Shown here piece by piece: positions 11,746 through 21,359 of a stretch of DNA of 21,359 nt (the first letter of the stretch is position 1; each line of letters begins with the position of its first letter). The notes under the pieces are model-generated. The model searched no databases. It was not told the origin of the DNA and saw only the letters and a list, made by a program, of their open reading frames with translations. The DNA comes from Actinomycetota bacterium. GTDB taxonomy: Bacteria > Actinomycetota > Thermoleophilia > Solirubrobacterales > 70-9. The position numbers and the translations under genes were made by a program. The stretch lies in assembly GCA_005884985.1 (NCBI GenBank), contig VAYK01000042.1:1-21359 (forward strand). Direction: 5' to 3'.

Positions 11746-12495
11746 TTGAAGCGAATCGGCCACAAGGGCGCCGACTCGATCCGGCTCGGGAACACCCTCG
11801 AGAGCTTCGAGGCCGCCGTTGCCGCGGGCGCGGAGATGATCGAGCTGGACGTGCTGCGGCCGCGCGCCGACTTCCGCGACGGCGGCGACTGGCGCCGGGC
11901 GATGGCCGGGCCGGCCCAGGCGCCCGGGGGCCCGCTGCTGGTTGCCCACGACTGGGGCGACGCGGCGCGCCGTGAGCCGCTGACCCTCGACCAAGCGCTC
12001 GACGCATTCACGCGACCGTCGCTCGACGGGGTCGAGATCGACTGCGACCTGAAGATCGCCGGCCGCGAGGGCGAGCTGACCGAGGCACTCCGCGAGCGCG
12101 GCCTGCTCGAGCGGGCGAGGGTCTCGACGATGGAGGTCTCCAGCCTGCACGAGCTGCGGCGGCTCGAGCCGGGTCTGCCGCTGGGCTGGACGGTGCCGAG
12201 GATCACCCGCGATTGGTCGACGATCTGGTGGGCGAAACCGCTGGTGATCGGGGGGCTCGTCGCGCTGCGAAGGCGCCTGCCGGGCATCGTCCGCCGCCAA
12301 GCGCCGGAGCTCGGCGTGCGGTCGGTCTGGGCCTACCACCCCGTGATCACGGCGCGCCTGGTTCGCGCCTGCCACGCCGCCGATCTCGAGCTGATCGCCT
12401 GGACGGTGGACGACCTCCCACGGATGCGGAAGCTCGGCGCCCTCGGCGTCGACGGCATCTGCTCGAACGACCCGCGCCTGTTCGCGGAGCTCTGA
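11746..12495 (+). CDS. Glycerophosphodiester phosphodiesterase family protein (divergent)
   Basis: The 249-residue product has the GDPD TIM-barrel layout. 'RIGHKGADS' is at the N-terminus (H6 as the catalytic His of the usual HRG motif), 'NTLESFEAAVAAGAEMIELDV' follows at ~16-36 (metal ligands E33, D35), and 'LLVAHD' has H68. 'EIDCDLK' is near 97, and the C-terminus 'IAWTVDDLPRMRKLGALGVDGICSNDP' is characteristic (residues ~213-239). GDPDs split glycerophosphodiesters into glycerol-3-phosphate and an alcohol. Oddities: HKG replaces HRG, and GNT replaces the usual ENT. A longer insertion ('FRDGGDWRRAMAGPAQ') also sits before the HD motif. The essential H and E/D residues remain, so it may be active. 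There is no signal peptide. TTG 11746 fits the domain start and the −10 box. Confidence 0.85.
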   Translation: MKRIGHKGADSIRLGNTLESFEAAVAAGAEMIELDVLRPRADFRDGGDWRRAMAGPAQAPGGPLLVAHDWGDAARREPLTLDQALDAFTRPSLDGVEIDCDLKIAGREGELTEALRERGLLERARVSTMEVSSLHELRRLEPGLPLGWTVPRITRDWSTIWWAKPLVIGGLVALRRRLPGIVRRQAPELGVRSVWAYHPVITARLVRACHAADLELIAWTVDDLPRMRKLGALGVDGICSNDPRLFAEL

Positions 12496-12505
12496 CCGCC
12501 GGCGG

Positions 12506-12511
12506 TACAGT
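12506..12511 (+). promoter_or_regulatory. Candidate −10 box (TACAGT) for the leaderless MFS gene
   Basis: TACAGT is followed by 6 nt and GTG 12518. It begins 10 nt after the GDPD stop, so the MFS gene can be transcribed on its own. The −35 region is weak. Confidence 0.45.
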
Positions 12512-12517
12512 GACGCG

Positions 12518-14155
12518 GTGCCGTTCGGGGGAGCTCACCACGCGCACGCCGTGGCCAAGGGCGTAGCGGCACCGGCGCCGGCCACGTCCGCCGGCGCCGA
12601 CCGGCTCGAGCCGGGCACGGCGGTGGCCCTGATCGCGATGGGCCTCGGCGTGATCGTGATCGCGAACGACTTCACGGCGCTGAACGTCGCGCTGCCGGCG
12701 ATCGAGGAGGACTTCAACGTCGACGTCGGCACCGTGCAATGGGTCATCAACGCCTACTGCCTGGTGTTCGGGATGGCGATCGTCACCGGCGGTAGGCTCG
12801 CCGACCTGTTCGGGCGCCGCAAGGTCTTCTTCGTGGGCAGCGCCCTTTTTGCCGGCTTCTCGCTGCTCGGCGGCCTCGCCCAGAACACCCCATGGCTGAT
12901 CGGGATGAGAGTCGGGATGGGGATCGGCGGAGCGCTGATGTGGCCGGCGATCCTGGGGATGACCTACGCGGCGCTACCGGAGTCGAAGGCCGGGCTTGCG
13001 GGCGGGCTGATCCTCGGCGCGGCGGGAATCGGCAATGCGATGGGGCCGCTGCTCGGGGGCGTGTTGACCGACGGGCCGGGCTGGCAATGGATCTTCTTCG
13101 TCAACGTGCCGATCGCCGCCTTCGCCGTCCTGGTCACCTGGCTGAGGGTTCATCAGTCGCGGCCCGAGGTAGAGGACCACCGGATCGACTACCCGGGCAT
13201 CGCGACGCTCTCAACCGCGCTGCTGCTGGTGCTGCTCGCCTTCGACCAGGCGGCCGACTGGGGCTTCGGCGATCCTCGCGTGATCGCGATGCTGGTCGTC
13301 GCAGTCGTGCTCGTCGTCGCTTTCGCCCTGATCGAGCCGCGGATGAAGAGGAGCGCCTTGATACCCACGGACGTGATTCGCAACGGCGAGTTCCGCTCCG
13401 TATGCATCGCGGTGCTGCTGATGTCGGCCGTCTTCTTCGCCACCGTCCTCTACTCGCCCCAGTTCATGGAGAAGATCCTCGGCTACTCGGCGCTCAAGGC
13501 GGGGGTGGGGATGGTGCCGATGCTCGGCACCTTCGCGGTCGTCTCCTTCTTCGCCGGACCCGCCTACCAGCGATTAGGGGCGAAGCCGACGATCACGATC
13601 GGCGCCCTCGGGCTCGCCGTCGGTCCATTCCTGTTGTCGCTGGTGAATGCCGACTCAAGCTACGGAGCGCTGATCGCCGGCCTGGCGGTGACCGGGATCG
13701 GAGCCGGGTTCTTCTACTCCTCGGTCACCACCGCCGGCGTCACCGCGCTCGATCCGTCCCGCGCCAGCCTGGCGGGTGGGCTGATCTACATGTTCCAGAT
13801 CGCCGGCGGCGCGATCGGCCTCGGGATCACGACCACGATCTTCACGCTCACCTCCGAGAACGAGCTCGCCGACAAGGCCGACGCGGCCGGAACCCATCTG
13901 ACCGATCACCAGACCGCCGTCCTGCACGGGGTGCTCGCCGGCACCGACTCGGGAACCGCGGCCCTGCATCAGCTCAGCTCGTCTGCCCAGGTCACGATCA
14001 CGGGGATCGTGCGGGAGTCGTTCGCGACCGGGATTCAGGCCGGCTTCAGGTTCGTGGCCATCGCCGCGGTCCTCGGCTTCCTGATCTCGCTGTTCTTCGT
14101 CGGCGGCCGGCTGCTCCCCCAGCGCGCCCCCGCGGCGGAGCAGGCGCAGGCGTAG
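12518..14155 (+). CDS. DHA2 (EmrB/QacA) family MFS transporter
   Basis: The 545-residue inner-membrane protein has the length and pattern of a 14-helix drug:H+ antiporter. Family motifs are 'NDFTALNVALPAIEEDF' near residues 50-66 (motif D1), 'GGRLADLFGRRKVF' near 90-103 (motif A, loop 2-3), and 'GAAGIGNAMGPLLGG' in helix 5 (motif C, antiporters). 'WQWIFFVNVPIA' follows as usual. A longer loop near residues 445-500 ('DKADAAGTHLTDHQTAVLHG') precedes the last helix. The N-terminal ~30 residues are polar and contain 'HHAHA'. Substrates of such exporters include dyes, antiseptics and antibiotics and cannot be predicted. GTG 12518 was chosen because of the −10 box 6 nt upstream. It converges on the UbiB-like gene with a 2-bp gap. 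Confidence 0.9.
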   Translation: MPFGGAHHAHAVAKGVAAPAPATSAGADRLEPGTAVALIAMGLGVIVIANDFTALNVALPAIEEDFNVDVGTVQWVINAYCLVFGMAIVTGGRLADLFGRRKVFFVGSALFAGFSLLGGLAQNTPWLIGMRVGMGIGGALMWPAILGMTYAALPESKAGLAGGLILGAAGIGNAMGPLLGGVLTDGPGWQWIFFVNVPIAAFAVLVTWLRVHQSRPEVEDHRIDYPGIATLSTALLLVLLAFDQAADWGFGDPRVIAMLVVAVVLVVAFALIEPRMKRSALIPTDVIRNGEFRSVCIAVLLMSAVFFATVLYSPQFMEKILGYSALKAGVGMVPMLGTFAVVSFFAGPAYQRLGAKPTITIGALGLAVGPFLLSLVNADSSYGALIAGLAVTGIGAGFFYSSVTTAGVTALDPSRASLAGGLIYMFQIAGGAIGLGITTTIFTLTSENELADKADAAGTHLTDHQTAVLHGVLAGTDSGTAALHQLSSSAQVTITGIVRESFATGIQAGFRFVAIAAVLGFLISLFFVGGRLLPQRAPAAEQAQA

Positions 14156-14157
14156 GG

Positions 14158-15573
14158 CTACGGGCGCCAGGCGATCCCCGGCACGCGGCGCTCGCCCCGC
14201 TCCTCGAAGTACGCCCACTCGAGCTCGCCGAGCTCGCCGGCGGGGGGATCGGCGTAGATCCACTCCCGGCTGATCTGATGCCAGTTGCGCTTCGCGCGTA
14301 ACTGCGCGAGCACCGCCAGCACGCCCGTCTCCATGCGCCGGCCCATCAGCTCCTCGGCCGGGATGCTCTCGCGGCGCATCAGGTCGTAGTAGGGGGAACG
14401 CGGGTCCGAGGTGGACTCGATCACCTTCATCACCCGCTCCGGCGTCAGCTCGATCTCCCGGTCCTCCATGTACCAGCCGCCGACCATCATCACGTGCTCC
14501 ATCAGCCGCTCGGCGTCGAGCTTCGAGGGGTTCTTGACGAAGCCGAGGTCGTGAAGCGCCTCGCGGAGCGCCTCCGGGTCGCGGCGCGTGGCCGCGTCGA
14601 TGGCCCGCTGCTCGAGCTCGATCTGCTCCCGGTCCAGCCGCTTGGTCATCCCGAAGTCGAGGAACGCGACGCGGCCGTCGGGCATCAGGATGTAGTTGCC
14701 CGGATGGGGGTCGGCATTGAACTGCTGCAGGTGGTAGATCGAGCCAAAGCTGAAACGGAAGACGATCTCGCCGAAGCGGTCGCGCTCCTCATGGGGAACG
14801 CTCTTCAGGTCCTCGAACCCGAGGCCCTCGACGTACTCGGTGACCAGCACCCGGCGTCGCGACAGGCGCGTGAGCACATCGGGCACGTAGATGAACGGGT
14901 GGCCGCGGTAGGCGCGCGCGAAGGTGCGCTGACTCTGCGCCTCGTACTCGTAATCGAGCTCCTCCATCACCCGCAGGCGCAGCTCCTCGGCGACCGCCCT
15001 GGCGTCGAGTCCCGGGGCGAACGCCCGCGCGAGCCGCATGATCATGCCGGCGTTGCGCAGGTCGGACTCGAGCGCCTCGGCGACGCCGGGATACTGGATC
15101 TTGACCGCGACCGCGCGGCCGTCGTGGATCGTGGCCAGATGCACCTGGCCGATCGATGCCGCCGCGAAGGCCTCATGCTCGAAGTCGGCGAACAGCTCGG
15201 TGAGCGGCTCCCCGAGGTACTCGTCCTCCAAGACCTTGGAGACCTTCTCCCACGGCATCGCGGGAGCCGAGGTGCGGAGCTTGGCGAGCTGCTCCTGGTA
15301 GATCTCGGCGTACTCGGGGGGCAGGAACTCGGTGTCGACAAAGGAGGCGAGCTGCCCCATCTTCATCGCCACGCCCTTCATATCGCCGAGGGTCGAGGCC
15401 ATCTTCATCGCCGTCTCCAGGTGGCGCGCCTCGAGCCGCCGCTCGGCCCCCTCGCTCGACCGGGCGACGTTCGCCGCCTTCGTGCCGGCGTAGCGGGTCG
15501 CCTGGCCGCCGATCGCGGACCCCAGCTTCGCCGAGCGCCGGAGCCGGCCCTTGGGGATCTTGTCCTCGGCCAT
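14158..15573 (-). CDS. ABC1/UbiB-family atypical kinase-like protein
   Basis: The 471-residue protein is a UbiB/ABC1/ADCK-type kinase-like protein, a family linked to quinone biosynthesis and lipid handling. Family hallmarks are KxGQ at 71-74 ('KMGQLASFVDTEFLP'), the Ala-rich nucleotide loop 'AAASIGQVHLA' at ~137-147, the ATP-binding Lys158 in 'VAVKIQYPG', 'EELDYEYEAQ', and the catalytic/metal segment 'NADPHPGNYILMPDGRVAFL' followed by 'DFG'. Length is typical. No terminal membrane helices stand out, unlike many UbiB proteins. ATG 15573 has AGGAG about 9 nt upstream. It is divergent from rplY with only 22 bp between starts, so the two promoters must overlap. Confidence 0.9.
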   Translation of the reverse strand: MAEDKIPKGRLRRSAKLGSAIGGQATRYAGTKAANVARSSEGAERRLEARHLETAMKMASTLGDMKGVAMKMGQLASFVDTEFLPPEYAEIYQEQLAKLRTSAPAMPWEKVSKVLEDEYLGEPLTELFADFEHEAFAAASIGQVHLATIHDGRAVAVKIQYPGVAEALESDLRNAGMIMRLARAFAPGLDARAVAEELRLRVMEELDYEYEAQSQRTFARAYRGHPFIYVPDVLTRLSRRRVLVTEYVEGLGFEDLKSVPHEERDRFGEIVFRFSFGSIYHLQQFNADPHPGNYILMPDGRVAFLDFGMTKRLDREQIELEQRAIDAATRRDPEALREALHDLGFVKNPSKLDAERLMEHVMMVGGWYMEDREIELTPERVMKVIESTSDPRSPYYDLMRRESIPAEELMGRRMETGVLAVLAQLRAKRNWHQISREWIYADPPAGELGELEWAYFEERGERRVPGIAWRP

Positions 15574-15595
15574 GCCTCTATTCTCCTATCCCGCC
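15574..15595. promoter_or_regulatory. Compact divergent promoter between the ubiB-like gene and rplY
   Basis: Only 22 bp separate the two start codons. On the plus strand TATTCT (15579-15584) could serve rplY. Its complement overlaps GAGAAT on the minus strand, which lies 6 nt before the ubiB-like ATG. The two candidate −10 boxes share bases, so transcription from them may be mutually exclusive or bidirectional. The −35 elements would lie inside the opposite genes and are not clear. Confidence 0.4.
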
Positions 15596-16324
15596 ATGGC
15601 TTCTGATCGCACCACGCTGAAAGTCGAGAAACGTAGCGAGTTTGGCTCGCGGCCGAGCCGCCGCCTGCGCCGCTCCGGCCTCGTTCCAGGCGTCGTCTAC
15701 GGCGAGGGCAAGGAGGCGCGCGCTTTTCAGGTGCCCGAGCGTGTGGCACGCACGGCGCTCACCCACGGCGGGGCGCTGATCGACCTTCAGTTCGACGCTG
15801 GCAGCGCTACGCCGGTGGTTGTCAAGGAGCAGCAGCGGGACCCCGTCCGAGGCTGGCTGATCCATCTCGACCTGCTCGAGGTCAAGCTCGATGAGGCGAT
15901 CCAGGCCGAGGTGCCGATCGAGCTGCTCGGAACCGAGGACGCGCCGGGTGTCAAGGAGGGCGGCGTGCTGGAGCACGTCACCCACCAGATCACGATTGAG
16001 GCCTTGCCGACCGCGATCCCCGAGAGCATCCCGGCCGACGTCTCGGGGATGTCGATTGGCGACACCCTTCAGCTCAGCGCCGTTGTCGCTCCGGAGGGTG
16101 TCGAGTTCGCCCTCGGTGAGGGGGTCGACGCGGACGAGGTGACCATTGCCACGCTGTCCCCGCCGCGAGTCGAGGAGGAGCCCGAGCCGGAGCTCGAGGA
16201 GGAGGCCGAGCTGGTCGGCGAGGAGGGCGAGGTCCCAGAGGGCGAGGAGGCCCCCGAGGAGGGCGAGGCACCGGCCGAGGGCGAGGCGGCGGCCGAGGGT
16301 GGCGAATCCCGGGACGGGGAGTAG
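15596..16324 (+). CDS. rplY: 50S ribosomal protein L25 (general stress protein Ctc type)
   Basis: From ATG 15596 the product has 242 residues. The N-terminal L25 domain ('TLKVEKRSEFGSRPSRRLRR', then 'GLVPGVVYGEG') binds 5S rRNA. The C-terminal TL5/Ctc domain follows (~residues 98-190: 'EVPIELLGTEDAPGVKEGGV', 'VSGMSIGDTLQLSAV'). The last ~55 residues are an acidic tail of Glu, Gly, Ala and Pro, common in actinobacterial L25. ATG 15572 is in frame, but only MPLFSYPA would be added and it overlaps the divergent gene's start. The family's 'LKVEKR' sits about seven residues after 15596. pth follows after 54 bp in the same frame; rplY–pth is a standard pair. Confidence 0.94.
   Translation: MASDRTTLKVEKRSEFGSRPSRRLRRSGLVPGVVYGEGKEARAFQVPERVARTALTHGGALIDLQFDAGSATPVVVKEQQRDPVRGWLIHLDLLEVKLDEAIQAEVPIELLGTEDAPGVKEGGVLEHVTHQITIEALPTAIPESIPADVSGMSIGDTLQLSAVVAPEGVEFALGEGVDADEVTIATLSPPRVEEEPEPELEEEAELVGEEGEVPEGEEAPEEGEAPAEGEAAAEGGESRDGE
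16180..16318 (+). repeat. Low-complexity Glu-rich tail of rplY
   Basis: The DNA is a purine-rich run of imperfect GAGGGCGAGG-like units encoding the acidic L25 tail. It is coding, but prone to length variation between strains. Confidence 0.6.
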
Positions 16325-16378
16325 CCCCCGCTGTCCCTTCTTCGCCGGCTGCGTCGCGGTGGAGAGCAGGAGCAGCCC

Positions 16379-16969
16379 GTGGTCTCGGTGGGTGCCGAGC
16401 GCGTGCTGGTCGTCGGCCTCGGCAACCCCGGCTCGCGCTACGCGGCCACGCGCCACAACATCGGCTTCGAGGTGGCCGCTGAGCTGACCCGGCGCTGGGA
16501 GATGCCGAGGGCGAAGGAGCGCTTTCGCGGGCTGATCACGGAGGGCCGCGCCGGCCCCGGAGGGCCGCAGGTGGCCGTCCTCATCCCCCAGACCTACATG
16601 AACGAGTCGGGGACCTCCGCGGGGCCCGCGCGGGGCGCCCTGAAGGTGCCGCTGGAGCGGCTCGTCGCCGTGCACGACGAAATCGACCTGCCCTTTGGCG
16701 AGGTTCGCACCAGGCTCGGCGGCGGCCTCGCGGGCCACAACGGCTTGAAGAGCCTTGCGCAGGGGGTCGGCGGTCCCAACTTCTGGCGCATACGGACCGG
16801 GGTGGGGCGGCCCGACTCGACCGATCCCGAGGTCGTCTCCGCCTACGTCCTGTCGCCCTTCGCCGAGCCCCACACCAAGGTCCGCGAGCTCGTGCAGCGC
16901 GCCGCCGACGAGACCGAGCGTCTGGTGCGCAAGCTGGCCGAGGAGCCGTCGGAGGCAAGCGCGAAGTGA
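16379..16969 (+). CDS. pth: Peptidyl-tRNA hydrolase
   Basis: The 196-residue enzyme frees tRNA from peptidyl-tRNAs dropped by ribosomes. Pth motifs are visible: 'VVGLGNPGSRYAATRHNIGF' near residues 12-31 (catalytic His in RHNIGF), 'PQTYMNESG' near 70, 'VHDEIDLPFGEVRTRLGGGL' near 99-118 (catalytic Asp), and 'GHNGLKSL' near 120. Length is normal. GTG 16379 has AGGAG 6 nt upstream. The reading frame stays open back to the rplY stop, and 'LLRRLRRGGEQEQP' could be an N-terminal extension, but only CTG codons are available there. The stop overlaps the GTG start of the next gene (GTGA), so the two are coupled. Confidence 0.95.
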   Translation: MVSVGAERVLVVGLGNPGSRYAATRHNIGFEVAAELTRRWEMPRAKERFRGLITEGRAGPGGPQVAVLIPQTYMNESGTSAGPARGALKVPLERLVAVHDEIDLPFGEVRTRLGGGLAGHNGLKSLAQGVGGPNFWRIRTGVGRPDSTDPEVVSAYVLSPFAEPHTKVRELVQRAADETERLVRKLAEEPSEASAK

Positions 16970-17697
16970 CTGTGACCAGCTACGACGTGGACCGGGCGGG
17001 CGTCGCCCTGTTGCGGCTCGATCGGCCCGAGGCTCGCAACGCGATCAACACGCAGATGCTCGAGGAGATCCTCGGGCACCTGGCCGCCGCTCGCGACGAC
17101 CAGGGCGTCCGCGTGCTCGTCCTCTCCTCGACCGACCACATGGGCCTCTCGGCCGGCGCCGACGTCCGCGAGGAGCTCGACGCCAGCGGCGGGGTCCACC
17201 GCATGGAGCTGTTCGCCCGGCTCTACGACGAGCTGACCGGCTTTCCGAAGCCGACGGACGCGGCCTGCCAAGACTCCTGCGTCGGCGGCGGCGCCGAGAT
17301 CGCCGTCGCCTGCGACCGGCGGGTCGGCGGCTCGAACCTGCGGATGCGGGTTCCCGGCGGGGCGCTCGGCGTTCCCGTGGGGCCCGCCCGGCTGGTCACC
17401 CTGTGCGGCCTCTCGGTGGCCAAGTACCTGCTGCTGACGGCGAAGGACGTGAGCGCCGACGAGGCGCTGCGATGGGGGCTCGTGCACAAGGTCGCACCCG
17501 CCCCCGCCACAGAGGAGCAGGCGCTCAGTCTCGCCGCCGCGATCGCCCAGCACCCGCCCGAGGCGGTGGCCCGCCTGAAGCGCATGCTCCATGACTGGGA
17601 CGGCGTCGAGGCCCGCTCGCGAGCCGAGGGCGAGGGCCAGATCAACTGGCAGCGCTCGGGGCCTGGACTTCCCGGTGCTCAACGGGCGCCTTCGTAG
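16966..17697 (+). CDS. Enoyl-CoA hydratase/isomerase (crotonase) family protein lacking one catalytic Glu
   Basis: The 243-residue product has the crotonase fold. 'LLRLDRPEARNAINTQML' is near residues 15-32, the CoA/oxyanion segment 'LSAGADVRE' at 61-69, and 'CVGGGAEIAVACD' at ~105-117 with E111 at the first catalytic Glu position. The second catalytic Glu, normally in 'PE..LG', is replaced by Gly: the sequence reads V129-P-G-G-A-L-G135. The protein is therefore unlikely to be a standard hydratase. Isomerase, hydrolase or decarboxylase-type reactions in the family use other residue sets. GTG 16966 overlaps the pth stop by 4 bp. Placement between pth and mfd is unusual, and a functional link is not evident. 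Its stop codon TAG forms part of a −10-like TAGAAT. Confidence 0.87.
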   Translation: MTVTSYDVDRAGVALLRLDRPEARNAINTQMLEEILGHLAAARDDQGVRVLVLSSTDHMGLSAGADVREELDASGGVHRMELFARLYDELTGFPKPTDAACQDSCVGGGAEIAVACDRRVGGSNLRMRVPGGALGVPVGPARLVTLCGLSVAKYLLLTAKDVSADEALRWGLVHKVAPAPATEEQALSLAAAIAQHPPEAVARLKRMLHDWDGVEARSRAEGEGQINWQRSGPGLPGAQRAPS

Positions 17698-17700
17698 AAT
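17695..17700 (+). promoter_or_regulatory. Candidate −10 box (TAGAAT) upstream of mfd
   Basis: TAGAAT is a near-consensus −10 hexamer and includes the stop codon of the crotonase gene. Transcription from it would start near 17707 and give mfd a ~100-nt leader with a stem-loop. No good −35 at normal spacing was found. Confidence 0.4.
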
Positions 17701-17734
17701 CTCCCTGCCGGCCACAACATACGGCCGCGTCTTC

Positions 17735-17755
17735 GGCCGGACGAGAGATCCGGCC
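17735..17755 (+). promoter_or_regulatory. Stem-loop in the mfd leader
   Basis: GGCCGGA (17735-17741) and TCCGGCC (17749-17755) are perfectly complementary around a 7-nt loop CGAGAGA. No T-run follows. It could be a weak terminator for the crotonase gene or a structured leader element of mfd. Confidence 0.4.
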
Positions 17756-17776
17756 CTTCGCCGTGCCCGCATCAGC

Positions 17777-17805
17777 ATGAACAACCCCTCCCACGCCCCC
17801 GAACC

Positions 17806-17815
<10 letters not shown>
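17777..17815 (+). other. Possible 12-codon upstream ORF overlapping the mfd start
   Basis: ATG 17777 opens a 12-codon frame that ends at TGA 17813-17815, 10 nt into mfd. mfd itself has no visible Shine–Dalgarno, so re-initiation from this frame is a possibility. No ribosome-binding site is visible for the small frame either. Confidence 0.2.
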
Positions 17816-21231
<3,416 letters not shown>

Positions 21232-21239
21232 GTCACAAC

Positions 21240-21279
21240 TGGGCCGAATTTCGCCGGCTGTAGGGGGAAATCCGGCCCA
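21240..21279 (+). repeat. Dispersed palindromic repeat, copy 2
   Basis: Located 8 bp after the mfd stop. The outer arms TGGGCCGAATTT and AAATCCGGCCCA pair with one A/C mismatch, which would be a G-U wobble in a minus-strand transcript. One further C-G pair extends the stem to 21239-21280. It is the same element as at 4574-4614. Its place right after mfd suggests a transcription-end function, though no T-run follows. Confidence 0.75.
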
Positions 21280-21312
21280 GCGGGGGAGGGGGGACTTAGG
21301 GGCGCGTAATGC

Positions 21313-21335
21313 AGGGTCGTTATGCTCTCGACCCT
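21313..21335 (+). promoter_or_regulatory. Palindrome around a −10-like box near the right edge
   Basis: AGGGTCG (21313-21319) and CGACCCT (21329-21335) form a perfect 7-bp inverted repeat. The 9-bp centre contains TATGCT (21321-21326), a possible −10 box for a gene beyond the window. This layout could be an operator overlapping a promoter, but the downstream gene is not visible. Confidence 0.3.
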
Positions 21336-21359
21336 CTTGCCTGCTCGGATCCGGGACAA

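Noticed and set aside
16180..16318. Tandem GAGGGCGAGG-like units as a non-coding repeat array
   Set aside because: They are in frame inside rplY and encode the acidic tail typical of actinobacterial L25.
16331..16378. CTG-initiated N-terminal extension of pth
   Set aside because: The frame is open and looks amphipathic, but GTG 16379 has AGGAG at 6 nt and the Pth domain begins directly after it.

Overview
The window is a G+C-rich bacterial chromosome segment with dense, mostly short-spaced genes. The conserved genes run metG–tatD–rsmA–ispE, then glmU–prs, then rplY–pth–(crotonase)–mfd. This is the actinobacterial housekeeping neighbourhood. Very high G+C, frequent GTG/TTG starts and SnoaL-type proteins starting 'MSQEN' point to Actinomycetota, most likely class Thermoleophilia (Solirubrobacterales/Gaiellales). 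The class-level placement is inference.

Layout. 1–4408 (+): 3' end of metG, tatD, rsmA, ispE and a DedA–PAP2 fusion membrane protein; rsmA, ispE and the fusion gene overlap by 4 bp at each junction. 4409–5892 (+): a small hydrophobic reading frame without a usable start, a palindromic repeat, and a PucR-type regulator. 5900–6683 (−): a Rieske protein and an apparently 5'-truncated SRPBCC gene. 6725–6797 (−): a tRNA-Gln(TTG) gene with C instead of U at position 33. 6879–7652 (+): a lone HNH nuclease of visibly lower G+C, divergent from the tRNA. 7701–10120 (+): glmU–prs. 10120–11010 (−): a shuffled set of a broken SnoaL fragment, an intact SRPBCC gene and an N-terminally short SnoaL gene, with a 26-bp direct repeat around the SRPBCC gene. 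11225–14155 (+): a secreted small protein, a glycerophosphodiester phosphodiesterase-like protein and a DHA2-type MFS exporter. 14158–15573 (−): a UbiB/ABC1 kinase-like protein. 15596–21231 (+): rplY, pth, an enoyl-CoA hydratase-like protein and mfd. A second copy of the palindromic repeat follows mfd.

How the genes fit together. The core is informational and precursor metabolism: tRNA charging, rRNA dimethylation, isoprenoid precursor synthesis, UDP-GlcNAc and PRPP synthesis, ribosome maintenance, peptidyl-tRNA recycling and transcription-coupled repair. Two accessory blocks (about 2.85–7.66 kb and 10.12–15.57 kb) split the core. The second separates prs from rplY, which are neighbours in many actinobacteria.

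A recurrent theme is leaderless-type starts. A TANNNT −10 box lies 5–8 nt before a GTG/TTG/ATG start at tatD, the pucR-type gene, the HNH gene, glmU, the GDPD gene and the MFS gene. Operon-internal genes (rsmA, pth) instead have clear Shine–Dalgarno sequences. I found no CRISPR array, transposase, integrase or rRNA, and no clearly recognisable new defence system. The most unusual items are the dispersed palindrome, the C33 tRNA beside the HNH gene and truncated SRPBCC gene, and the repeat-flanked SRPBCC/SnoaL patch.
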